Shown: one piece after another, positions 52,875 through 60,690 of the stretch | Layout of the letters: every line of letters begins with the position of its first letter | How positions within the stretch are numbered: position 1 is the first letter of the stretch | From: Geobacter sp. | GTDB taxonomy: Bacteria; Desulfobacterota; Desulfuromonadia; Geobacterales; Pseudopelobacteraceae | Length of the DNA stretch: 64,000 nucleotides | Reading direction: 5' to 3' | NCBI GenBank assembly: GCA_009684515.1 | Contig: WKKS01000010.1 | Span: 39,019 to 103,018 of the forward strand | Position numbers and translations under genes: made by a program | Notes under the pieces: generated by a model | Told to the model about the DNA's origin: nothing | Databases searched by the model: none | Seen by the model: only the letters and a program-made list of their open reading frames with translations

Positions 52875-54119
52875 TTATTTGTCTTCTCTCCTGGTAATCA
52901 GGCGCACCTGACGTTCATGAAACCAGTAATACCAGACCCAGTTGAGCATGACGACGATGCGATTGCGAAAACCGATCAGGTAGTACAGGTGCAGGAGCAG
53001 CCAGATCAGCCAGGCCGGGTATCCCCTGAAATCCATGCCAAAAGCGCTGGCCACTGCCGCATTCCGGCCGATGGTAGCCATGCTCCCCTTGTCGCGGTAG
53101 CGGAAAGAGGGAAATGTTATGCCTCTTTCCTTCGCCAGAATTGCTTCACCGGCATAAATTCCCATCTGCATGGCCACAGGCGCAGTCATGGGGAGTGCCG
53201 AGCCATCCTGTTCCAAATAAGACATATCGCCGATGACAAAGACTTCCGGGTGGCCTGGCAGGGTTAAATCAGGTTCAACGGCAATCCTGCCGCCTGCCGC
53301 GCGGGTGGCATCAAGAGAATCGGCGATAGTCGCCGCCTTCACCCCTGCCGACCAGAAGAGAGTATGCGCCGGAATAACGGCGCCATCGTGCAGAGCAACC
53401 CGTTCCGGGCCGGCATCAACCACGCGGGCATTAAGGAGCACTTCCACGGACATGCTGCGCAGTTTTTTAAGTGTGTAGACGCTTAGCTTTTCCGGCATAG
53501 ACGCCAGCAGCTTATCGGCGGCCTCCACCAGCACTACCCTGGCTGCATGGGTGCTCAGCTCGGGATAATCCTTGGCCAGAACGAAATGAACCAGCTCGAT
53601 CAGCGCTCCGGCAAACTCGACTCCCGTGGGCCCGCCGCCGACAATAACGAACGTCATCAGCGCACGCTTGCGGGCCGGGTCAGGCTCGACAACCGCCCGC
53701 TCGAAAGCGGTCAGTATATGGTTGCGCAATGTCTCCGCATCGGCCAGTTCCTTGAGATCAAAGGCGTGTTCCTCAACCGACTTTAGTCCGAAATAATTCG
53801 TTACGCTGCCGGCCCCGATCACGAGATAATCGTACGGGATTGTTCCGGCAGCACTCCTTACTTCACGCGCGGCCAGGTCAACACCGTTCACCTCGGCCAG
53901 ATGAAAACGCGTGCCAGGCCAGCTGCGGGCCATGGCCCGCACAGAGTGGGCAATCGACTCCTGCTCCAGCCCAGCCGTCGCAACCTGGTAGAGCAGCGGC
54001 TGGAACAGGTGATAATTATTGCGATCCACAAGGACAACATCGAAGCCCTTTCCTGCGAGAACCCGTGCCGCCCGAATTCCTCCGAACCCCATGCCTATTA
54101 TGACAACCCGTTTTTTCAA
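52875..54119 (-). CDS. ndh: NDH-2 type NADH:quinone oxidoreductase
   Basis: A 414-residue FAD-dependent dehydrogenase. Dinucleotide motifs GMGFGGIRAA (FAD) and VIVGGGPTGVEFAG (NADH) are present, with a second FAD region FVIGDMSY. The C-terminal 60 residues form amphipathic helices for membrane attachment. NDH-2 oxidises NADH and reduces quinone without pumping protons. The start is TTG at 54119; no in-frame ATG gives a full FAD motif. The adjoining NapH-like gene suggests an alternative electron route. Confidence 0.87.
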   Translation of the reverse strand: MKKRVVIIGMGFGGIRAARVLAGKGFDVVLVDRNNYHLFQPLLYQVATAGLEQESIAHSVRAMARSWPGTRFHLAEVNGVDLAAREVRSAAGTIPYDYLVIGAGSVTNYFGLKSVEEHAFDLKELADAETLRNHILTAFERAVVEPDPARKRALMTFVIVGGGPTGVEFAGALIELVHFVLAKDYPELSTHAARVVLVEAADKLLASMPEKLSVYTLKKLRSMSVEVLLNARVVDAGPERVALHDGAVIPAHTLFWSAGVKAATIADSLDATRAAGGRIAVEPDLTLPGHPEVFVIGDMSYLEQDGSALPMTAPVAMQMGIYAGEAILAKERGITFPSFRYRDKGSMATIGRNAAVASAFGMDFRGYPAWLIWLLLHLYYLIGFRNRIVVMLNWVWYYWFHERQVRLITRREDK

Positions 54120-54500
54120 GATGACACACCCATTATGGTAATTGTATTAACGTCTTAGAAAAACAGCTAGCTATATTTGCTTCGCAAACAGACATGCGCA
54201 ACCCCAGCTCCTTCTTCGGGTATCAGCACAAAATGTCTCCTGACACACGATACGGTAGTAACCCGAATGTCTGTTTGACCAATGTCAACAAATACCATCT
54301 GACTTTTGAAAATATGCACAAGCCAATTCCAGGCACTTCACATCACTGACCATGCTCGCATACCGTCCGTTCCTTCATAATCTGATGTTTTCTCTGTTAT
54401 CACAAGCATTACCGCCTGACTTTCTCATAATATTGTGATATTAACCGATGAAACAGGTACTTAAACACGACCTGTAAAACCATACAGCAAAGGAGAGTTT
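54120..54500. other. Intergenic between ndh and the HU gene
   Basis: The upstream regions of the leftward ndh and the rightward HU gene share this 380-base divergent region. It is AT-rich in its right half. AAAGGAG lies before the HU start. I see no clear operator or RNA gene. Confidence 0.4.
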
Positions 54501-54767
54501 ATGACGAAAACCGAATTTGTAGCAAAAGTGGCTGAAGAGCTTGAGGTTCCGAAAACTGTTGCAGCCGAAACGGTCGATGCCTTCTTGAAAGTAACAACTG
54601 AATTGCTGAAAGCTGGTGACAAAGTCACATTCCCCGGTTTTGGCACGTTTGAAGTCGCACAGCGCGCCGCCCGCAAAGGCCGCAACCCGCAGACAGGCGC
54701 CGAGCTGAATATCGCTGCTTCCAAAAGCGGTAAGTTTTCGGCCGGTAAAAACCTCAAGAACTTATAA
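54501..54767 (+). CDS. HU-family DNA-binding protein
   Basis: An 88-residue HU/IHF-type nucleoid protein: TKTEFVAKVAEELEVPKTVA at the N-terminus, the conserved FPGFGTFEV and the flexible arm RAARKGRNPQTGAELNIAA with the Pro that inserts in DNA. It bends DNA and helps compact the chromosome. A strong ribosome-binding site (AAAGGAG) and a free-standing position are as expected for a housekeeping gene. Confidence 0.95.
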   Translation: MTKTEFVAKVAEELEVPKTVAAETVDAFLKVTTELLKAGDKVTFPGFGTFEVAQRAARKGRNPQTGAELNIAASKSGKFSAGKNLKNL

Positions 54768-55154
54768 GCAAAGCGTATAACTCATACAAGTCCATGTAAT
54801 TGCGTGGAGTTTCTGCCTGTTCTGCAAGCACACTGGCGTGGCCAGATCACCCTTGCAGTTTTACAGCGTCAGAAGCTCCATGCCTGTTTTTACACTCCCC
54901 CCGCCCATCAATACCCTTCTGAATTCTTCTGCTTCCAGATTAATAATACTCCCGACCCATTTCGATATAAACCGGTAAACCGGCGCCAGCAAGCCAGCTT
55001 CATCAAATATTGCACATCCATCTCAGCCAAACGGGAGTATAATGACCATGTATCTGCAAACCAGCCATATATTCGATATAACAGACAGTTAGCTGACTAC
55101 AGAATATCTCGCCTGCTGCCTTGACGCAGGTGAAGATTGAAGGAGTTGATTGAT
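54768..55154. other. Intergenic, no gene seen
   Basis: Frames here are short and lack ribosome-binding sites. AAGGAG at 55140-55145 belongs to the next gene. No terminator is clear after the HU gene. Confidence 0.4.
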
Positions 55155-56075
55155 ATGAAAACGACAGTGAGTGTTCATGAACTGAAGCAGTTGCTCACAA
55201 CCGGTTCTGTCTGCCTGATAGATGTGCTTCTGCCGGAGGATTTTGCTGATCGGCACATTCCCGGCGCCGGAAGTGCCTGTGTTTATGAAATGGTTTTTCT
55301 GGATCGGGTAGCAGAGTGCGTACCTGATCGTGACAGAGCCATAGTTGTCTATGATGAAAGCGGTACAACCCTGACCGCCAGAACCGCCAAAGAAAAGCTG
55401 GAAAGCGCCGGCTACGGCAATGTGGCTATTCTGGAAGGCGGACTGCAGGCCTGGCGGGCAGCCGGATATCCGCTTGAACCTGCCGTGTCAACTGACAGAT
55501 CAGCCGTTGCAGATGACGGTGTTTATATTGTTGACGTGGTAAACAGCGTGGTCGAGTGGAACGGGCGGAATATCAATAACCGCCATCATGGACGGATTCA
55601 AATCTCAGAGGGAAAAGTTACCCTGGAGAATGGACGACCGAAATCGGGTCATTTCGTTCTTGATATGAAAACCATCACAAACCTGGATCTCCAGGATGAA
55701 ACCTGGCGGAATATGCTGCTCCGGCATCTGATGTCAGATGATTTCTTTGACGTGGAACGCTTTCCTTTCGTAACCTTTGAATTGCGCGGTGCGGCAGCAA
55801 TTGCCGCATGCACGCCTGGAACTCCGAACATGGAAATCGCCGGAGTTCTGACCATCAAGGATTCTGCCCATCCGATCTGCTTTCCAGCCATTTTTGCAAT
55901 ACAAGAAGATGGAAGCTTAAAGGCACAGGCGACATTCGGTTTTGATCGTACCCTCTGGAATGTTTGCTATGGCTCAGGCAAGTTGTACGAGCGACTCGGC
56001 ATGCACCTGGTAAATGACTTTGTCAGCGTGGATTTGTTCTTGATTGCGCGCAAACCAGGCATAGCAGCGTGCTGA
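55155..56075 (+). CDS. Rhodanese-like domain (no catalytic Cys) fused to a YceI domain
   Basis: A 306-residue fusion. Residues about 1-110 have the rhodanese fold (LIDVLLPEDFADRHIPGA and GGLQAWRAAGYPLEP), but the active-site loop is YDESGTTLTAR with no cysteine, so it cannot transfer sulfur. The C-terminal half (about 120-305) is a YceI-type lipid-binding barrel (GRPKSGHFVLDMKTI). YceI proteins are usually exported, but there is no signal peptide here. The ATG at 55155 follows AAGGAG; the TTG at 55137 is an alternative. A terminator follows at 56116. Confidence 0.8.
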   Translation: MKTTVSVHELKQLLTTGSVCLIDVLLPEDFADRHIPGAGSACVYEMVFLDRVAECVPDRDRAIVVYDESGTTLTARTAKEKLESAGYGNVAILEGGLQAWRAAGYPLEPAVSTDRSAVADDGVYIVDVVNSVVEWNGRNINNRHHGRIQISEGKVTLENGRPKSGHFVLDMKTITNLDLQDETWRNMLLRHLMSDDFFDVERFPFVTFELRGAAAIAACTPGTPNMEIAGVLTIKDSAHPICFPAIFAIQEDGSLKAQATFGFDRTLWNVCYGSGKLYERLGMHLVNDFVSVDLFLIARKPGIAAC

Positions 56076-56115
56076 ACCGGTTTGATGGAGAGTGCATTAT
56101 ACGAAACAGCACGAC

Positions 56116-56147
56116 AAAGGGGGATGCAGATATTGCATCCCCCTTTT
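56116..56147 (+). terminator. Terminator of the rhodanese-YceI gene
   Basis: A 13-pair stem, AAAGGGGGATGCA with TGCATCCCCCTTT, has a five-base loop and ends in T. It lies 40 bases after the stop codon. Confidence 0.9.
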
Positions 56148-56177
56148 CTGCATTTTCGGCAACGGATATGTTTATTC

Positions 56178-56609
56178 TTAACTCAAATTGTGACCAGCAT
56201 TCATAATCGCAGCGGCTGACAGAAAACCATCCCGTTCATGGCAATCAGCAGAACATGGTTGAAGCGTGTTATTAAAGATTTTACCGAGTAACTCTTTGAA
56301 ATCTTTTTGTTCCAAGGGAACCAAATAACAAATCCCCATAGAAACGGGACCGCCATTCTCACCTATGACATAAACGCACTTTCCGGTTAACCAGAGTTGC
56401 ACAATCGGCAGTTTGATTTTGATAATGTCATTTTTTCTGGGAACAGTAACCGGAAGTTCCAGTAATTCAAAGACTACCTTCATTCCGTGGGCACAGAAAT
56501 TAACGACCTCAGCATCAACGGCAGAATTCAGCGCCCATGAAACGGTCACCTTACAGAGGCTGTTCGGTATCAGCTGAGTATCATGCCTGGTCGAACGTCT
56601 TTCTTTCAT
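56178..56609 (-). CDS. PilZ-domain protein
   Basis: A 143-residue soluble protein. The N-terminal RRSTRHD matches the RxxxR c-di-GMP motif of PilZ domains. The second motif, usually (D/N)xSxxG, reads NFCAHG here, with Cys in place of Ser. It may be a c-di-GMP effector with altered binding, fitting the two GGDEF proteins in this window. Its target is unknown. Confidence 0.7.
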   Translation of the reverse strand: MKERRSTRHDTQLIPNSLCKVTVSWALNSAVDAEVVNFCAHGMKVVFELLELPVTVPRKNDIIKIKLPIVQLWLTGKCVYVIGENGGPVSMGICYLVPLEQKDFKELLGKIFNNTLQPCSADCHERDGFLSAAAIMNAGHNLS

Positions 56610-56790
56610 ATAGCCACCTTCACCCAGGGCCGGTCAAATGCACGGGCCGCCTCAAAAGCCGTCAGAAACGTTCAACAGCGTCTTATGCTCCGGTTTTGAA
56701 CCGCCCTCCACGTGCGCCGAGCAAAACTGAGATATTGCAGCGCTTTAAAGTCTGTTCTTTTTGCCCAAAAGCGCATCTGTTTGATGGTCG

Positions 56791-57417
56791 TCACTCAATC
56801 GGCAGCAAGGCAACCATTTCTGCCGTCGTCAGAATCGCATGGGCAAAATTCGGACCGTTCAATGCGTGTGCCGCGTGCATGCGATCCGCTGAAAAAGCTG
56901 CGGTTGCGTCCTTCACCAGGGTCACGTGGTAACCGAGTTCCATTGCGTAGCGACCGGTGGCCTCAATGCAGGTGTTGGCCAGCATGCCGGTCATAATCAC
57001 CTTGTCGATGCCATGTTGTTTGAGCTGGAAGTCGAGATCAGTGCCGGCAAAGCCGTTTTGAGCCCAATGTTCCTTGATGATGATGTCACTCGCCTGAGGC
57101 ACGAAATCCGGATGCCAGTCGCCACCCCACATCCCTTTTGCAAAAACCTGCTTCCTGCCTACAGCAACCTGATCCGGACTCGGATGAGCCCAACTCTCGT
57201 AATCACCCGGTTCCCAGCGATGATGCGGCACGATGAATATCCGGATACCGGCCTTGCGGGCCGCAGCCGTAATGGCCCGCAAATTGTCGAGCAGCCCGAC
57301 CTCTCTGGCAATGCCCTCGACCAGCGGCCAAAGTTTGCCCCCTTCAGACAGGAAATCATTATAGGGATCGACCAGCAACAGCGCTGTTTGCTCTTTCAAA
57401 TAGCTGTTATTCTTCAT
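56791..57417 (-). CDS. Isochorismatase-like cysteine hydrolase
   Basis: A 208-residue enzyme. The catalytic Asp is in LLVDPYNDF, and the nucleophilic Cys is in MTGMLANTCIEATGRYA, typical of nicotinamidase and isochorismatase. The start MKNNSYLKEQ at 57417 follows GGGGAG; the ATG at 57459 is less favoured. The substrate could be an amide or enol ether. It lies near the beta-hydroxyacid dehydrogenase gene but no pathway is evident. Confidence 0.82.
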   Translation of the reverse strand: MKNNSYLKEQTALLLVDPYNDFLSEGGKLWPLVEGIAREVGLLDNLRAITAAARKAGIRIFIVPHHRWEPGDYESWAHPSPDQVAVGRKQVFAKGMWGGDWHPDFVPQASDIIIKEHWAQNGFAGTDLDFQLKQHGIDKVIMTGMLANTCIEATGRYAMELGYHVTLVKDATAAFSADRMHAAHALNGPNFAHAILTTAEMVALLPIE

Positions 57418-57595
57418 ATCAACTCCCCTATCGGTCAGGCGCCCTCTCCCGGCCGTCATGCTACTCGAATATCACGCCACAAATTGCGGACTATTTCAGT
57501 CTTATGCTCAACTCTAACCCCATTTAAGAAGAAAGCAAGCGGGGATTCCCGATTGCCTTCTCCGGATAATCCGGCTGCATTATATGCGAGGCACT

Positions 57596-58456
57596 TTATT
57601 GGATGACCTTGTAGACCGCCGCAAAATCACGATCAGCATCTCCTGCGGCACAGGCCTGTTTAAAGGTCTCATTAGCCGCAGCGGAACTATGGAGCGGTTG
57701 TCCCAGTTCGTCGCCAAGGGCGACCGCCAGGCGCAAATCCTTCTGCATATGCTTGAGCGGAAAACTGGTGGGAAAATCTCCCGCTAACAGCATGGGACCC
57801 TTTCCACTGAACATCGGGTTGGCAAGCGCCCCGGCATCGAGCACCGCCAGGATCTGGCTGCCGTCAAGCCCCCCCTTCTGCCCAAGGGCCATCCCCTCAC
57901 AGAAGGATATCATCATGCCGCCCATGATCATGTTGACCACCAGTTTCATGCGCGCACCCTGCCCGACAGCGCCGAGATAGAGGCGCAGCTTGCCCATTTT
58001 GTCGAGGGCTGCGGCAGCCTCGTCATAGAGGCTCTGTTCGCCGGCGGTCAGGATAATCAGAGTGCCGTCCTCGGCCGGCTTCTTTGTCCCGGAGACCGGC
58101 GCTTCCAGAAAACGGCCGCCAGCCTTGGTGATGGCAGTCGCTATGGCGCAGGAGGTCTTGTCGTCCACCGTTGACATATCAATATAGCCACGCCCGTCAC
58201 CGATCCCTTCCAAAACTCCATCCGCCCCAAAACAGGCAGCATGCGCAGCGTCAGGGTCGGCCAGCATGGCAAAGGTGATTTCGCAACTGGCGGCCACCTG
58301 GCGGGGACTTTCTCCCTGACGGGCACCGAGGGATATCAGAGGGACGCATTTGGCCGGTGTGCGATTCCAGACGGTGACATCGAAACCAGCCTTGACGAGA
58401 TTGGCCGCCATGGGACTCCCCATGATGCCGAGGCCGATAAAACCAATCTTTTTCAT
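57596..58456 (-). CDS. Beta-hydroxyacid dehydrogenase (succinate-semialdehyde/glyoxylate reductase-like)
   Basis: A 286-residue NAD(P)H-dependent dehydrogenase. The Rossmann start is GFIGLGIMGSPMAANL and the catalytic region is EAPVSGTKKPAEDGTL, with the catalytic Lys in GARMKLVVNMIMGG. Proteins of this type in Geobacter (GSU1372-like) reduce glyoxylate and succinic semialdehyde. That assignment is by family memory, not search. It lies 178 bases downstream of the isochorismatase-like gene. Confidence 0.85.
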   Translation of the reverse strand: MKKIGFIGLGIMGSPMAANLVKAGFDVTVWNRTPAKCVPLISLGARQGESPRQVAASCEITFAMLADPDAAHAACFGADGVLEGIGDGRGYIDMSTVDDKTSCAIATAITKAGGRFLEAPVSGTKKPAEDGTLIILTAGEQSLYDEAAAALDKMGKLRLYLGAVGQGARMKLVVNMIMGGMMISFCEGMALGQKGGLDGSQILAVLDAGALANPMFSGKGPMLLAGDFPTSFPLKHMQKDLRLAVALGDELGQPLHSSAAANETFKQACAAGDADRDFAAVYKVIQ

Positions 58457-58592
58457 ATTGATTCTCCTGTTATTTCAAAACGTTCAAGATTGCCGCAAAC
58501 TCTTCGCCATTGAAATATACCAAAGGCACCAGCATGCACAAGGCCCACATGATAATTCAAATTGGTTTCAATGCCGAAAGTGCAGATTAGTC

Positions 58593-58787
58593 TCAATGAA
58601 AACCCTTGGCCAGACAGATCGGCATCCTTCTCACATAGACAGGCTTCGGAACAGTTGATTGTAAATTCATCTCTTTAAAGAGCTTACACTTGCAGATTAC
58701 TTTTACAATTGCCAACAGAGTCGGCTCAAACTCCACCCATAATCCGAACATAACAATCACAGCTCCACACAAAGTAATTGGTTCCAT
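58593..58787 (-). CDS. Small hydrophobic protein of unknown function
   Basis: A 64-residue protein with an N-terminal hydrophobic stretch (about 4-28). It has an excellent ribosome-binding site, AGGAGG, six bases before the ATG at 58787, so it is probably translated. I do not recognise a family. It lies between the beta-hydroxyacid dehydrogenase and lexA. Confidence 0.5.
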   Translation of the reverse strand: MEPITLCGAVIVMFGLWVEFEPTLLAIVKVICKCKLFKEMNLQSTVPKPVYVRRMPICLAKGFH

Positions 58788-58832
58788 CTTCGACCTCCTG
58801 ATGCTTCTTAAATTTCGGATACCCAGCTGACT

Positions 58833-59459
58833 CTACATACTGCGGTAAACGCCTATCACCTTGCCGATAATAGTCACTTCTCCATCTTCGGGGTAAATCA
58901 GGATTGGATTCATGCTCGGGTTCGCAGGCTGCAGGCGGATGTGATCATGTTCCTTATGGAACCACTTCACCGTCGCTTCGCCTTCAACCATGGCAACCAC
59001 CGTATCTTTGTTGTTGGCGGTTGGTTGCGGACGCACAAGAGCCAAATCACCGTCTAAAATACCGGCATTGATCATGGAGTCGCCGCTGACTTTCAGGAAA
59101 AAGCAATCAGCGCCCTTAACCGCCATTTGATCGACTGAAAAATATCCCTGAATGTCTTCAATGGCAGTGGAAAGTTGACCGGCACGGACAGTGCCGATGA
59201 TCGGCAGTGACACGGGACGACTGCTCGGCGTCCTGAGCGAGATACCACGGTTCACGCTTTCCCGCTTGAGATACCCCTTACGCTCCAAAGCATCGAGATG
59301 CTTCATAACCGGCAAGGTGCCGGACACATTCAGGTGGCCCGCTATCTCCCGCTGGCTGGGCGGATAGCCGTTGCTGTCTGAAAAAACAGTGATGAACTCC
59401 AGTACCTGACGCTGGCGCGGGGTAAGTTCATTTTGTGGTTTCACAGCATAGGTAGTCAT
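58833..59459 (-). CDS. lexA: LexA repressor
   Basis: A 208-residue SOS repressor. The N-terminal winged helix (LTPRQRQVLEFI and GYPPSQREIAGHL) is followed by the autocleavage domain; the cleavage site is near AGQLS, and the catalytic Ser and Lys are in VSGDSM and KDTVVAMV. RecA-stimulated self-cleavage de-represses the SOS regulon. An 18-base perfect palindrome covers the start codon and a promoter ends six bases before the ATG, so lexA is probably autoregulated and leaderless. Confidence 0.95.
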   Translation of the reverse strand: MTTYAVKPQNELTPRQRQVLEFITVFSDSNGYPPSQREIAGHLNVSGTLPVMKHLDALERKGYLKRESVNRGISLRTPSSRPVSLPIIGTVRAGQLSTAIEDIQGYFSVDQMAVKGADCFFLKVSGDSMINAGILDGDLALVRPQPTANNKDTVVAMVEGEATVKWFHKEHDHIRLQPANPSMNPILIYPEDGEVTIIGKVIGVYRSM

Positions 59460-59468
59460 ATGACTACC
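59451..59468. promoter_or_regulatory. Candidate LexA operator, perfect 18-bp palindrome
   Basis: GGTAGTCATATGACTACC is a perfect palindrome that contains the lexA start codon and overlaps the -10 box. It is the expected position for an autoregulatory SOS box, but the sequence differs from the E. coli box and the GGTTN2CN4GN3ACC box described for Geobacter. Confidence 0.7.
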
Positions 59469-59494
59469 ATACGTATTTTGATCATATCTGTCAA
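59466..59494 (-). promoter_or_regulatory. lexA promoter
   Basis: On the minus strand, TTGACA (59489-59494) and TATGGT (59466-59471) are separated by exactly 17 bases, and the ATG starts seven bases after the -10 box. This predicts transcription from the A of the start codon (leaderless mRNA). Confidence 0.65.
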
Positions 59495-59573
59495 TAGGTC
59501 AGAATTGAACCAAGATATATTTTCTTACCCGGACCGTCGCCAGAACCAACCCGCTGCCTGCGGATGTTCCCAC

Positions 59574-59603
59574 AAAAAAAGGCTGATCATTAGCTGATCA
59601 GCC
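59574..59603 (-). terminator. Terminator of the flavin-reductase operon
   Basis: GGCTGATCA (59581-59589) pairs with TGATCAGCC (59595-59603), followed on the minus strand by seven T. It lies just after the monooxygenase gene. Confidence 0.9.
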
Positions 59604-59636
59604 CGGGTAAATGCTTTAAGATTCTTGCGGAATAAA

Positions 59637-59927
59637 TTATCCGATTTCAGTCATTTTATTAACGACCTTGTCAGCAATCAATTCAGATACTGCCGCAACG
59701 TAGGAGAGGAAGTGCCGGGAGTTCATGTGTTGCTCAAAACAGGCCCGGTTCTCCCAGTTTTCATAAAAAACAAAAACTGCCGGATTATCCTTATCCTGAT
59801 GCAGCCGGTATTCGAGGCACCCCTGCTCCTGACGTGTCGGCGCCAGCATCTTCAGTAGCTCGGCTTTTACCGTTTCAATAGCTTCGCTCTTTGCAGTTAA
59901 CTTTGCCACAATGGTTACGGTTGACAT
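59637..59927 (-). CDS. Antibiotic-biosynthesis-monooxygenase-like (ABM) protein
   Basis: A 96-residue dimeric ferredoxin-like-fold protein of the ABM/YgiN family: VTIVAKLTAKSEAIETVKAE at the N-terminus and the conserved ENWENRACFEQHMNS. YgiN-type enzymes are quinol monooxygenases. It is the last gene of a three-gene operon with the zinc-ribbon and flavin-reductase genes, so it may use a reduced flavin. GAGG lies before the ATG. Confidence 0.82.
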   Translation of the reverse strand: MSTVTIVAKLTAKSEAIETVKAELLKMLAPTRQEQGCLEYRLHQDKDNPAVFVFYENWENRACFEQHMNSRHFLSYVAAVSELIADKVVNKMTEIG

Positions 59928-59929
59928 GA

Positions 59930-60124
59930 TTATCCTCTTTTCTCGTGGGCTTTTTTTCCGTGGACCCGCTCATAGGCCTTGCAAAAAGGGCAGATGCCCT
60001 GTTCGATGTTCTTCACAAAATCAAAGACCATCCCCTTCTGATGATAACGGGCGTGAAGACAGACCGGGCAGTGCTCGCACACCTTTGCCAATGATCTGTC
60101 CAGGGCTGAAGGTTCCGCACTCAT
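59930..60124 (-). CDS. Small zinc-ribbon protein
   Basis: A 64-residue protein with two CxxC pairs (CEHCPVC and CPFC), a likely zinc ribbon, and extra His residues. It overlaps the flavin-reductase stop by four bases and is two bases before the monooxygenase gene, so it is part of the operon. Function is unknown. Confidence 0.65.
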   Translation of the reverse strand: MSAEPSALDRSLAKVCEHCPVCLHARYHQKGMVFDFVKNIEQGICPFCKAYERVHGKKAHEKRG

Positions 60125-60690
60125 AAAAGCTTCTTCCCGACCGAGAAGGCAGCGCCGAGCAACGGTCCGACGGCATGATATCCCTTGTGGGCAACATCAT
60201 AGACCAGCGGTTTAATCTTGAGTATGTCGGGGAGACCGTCTTCGCCCAACTTGTCACGGTCCGCCTTCACATCGACGATCTCGCCAATGAACTGGGTATG
60301 TATTCCTATCTCCAGGGTATGCAGCAGACGACATTCCAGGACTAGCGGAAACTCCTCGGCATACGGGGCGTCCACAAGTTCACTCCTGACCGGAGTTAAT
60401 CCGGCAACGGCAAACTTATCACTGTTCCGTCCGGAAGCAATGCCGACGTAGTCCGCTTCCGTCATGTGCGCTTCGTTGGCAATGCCGACGGTAAAGGCTT
60501 TGCGCTCCACAATACTGTCATAGGAGTGCCTGGCCTTGCGCAGAGATACCGTCACACATGGCGGATCAGAGCAACAGACCCCTCCCCAGGCTGCGTTCAT
60601 AAGATTGGGCTTGCCTGCCTGATCATAGGTGCCTACCATCAATACAGGCGTTGGAAAAAGCAGGGTTTTTGCTCCCAATGATTGTTTCAT
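60121..60690 (-). CDS. Flavin reductase family protein
   Basis: A 189-residue FMN-binding split-barrel protein. Family motifs: TPVLMVGTYDQAGKPNLMNAA at the N-terminus, CVTVSLRKARHSYDSI and AFTVGIANEAHM. It reduces flavin with NAD(P)H, often to supply a monooxygenase; the ABM protein downstream is the obvious candidate. GGAGG lies before the ATG. Confidence 0.85.
   Translation of the reverse strand: MKQSLGAKTLLFPTPVLMVGTYDQAGKPNLMNAAWGGVCCSDPPCVTVSLRKARHSYDSIVERKAFTVGIANEAHMTEADYVGIASGRNSDKFAVAGLTPVRSELVDAPYAEEFPLVLECRLLHTLEIGIHTQFIGEIVDVKADRDKLGEDGLPDILKIKPLVYDVAHKGYHAVGPLLGAAFSVGKKLL

Noticed and set aside
54804..55124. A 106-codon ORF between HU and the rhodanese-YceI gene
   Set aside because: No ribosome-binding site, random-looking composition rich in Tyr, Gln and Arg.
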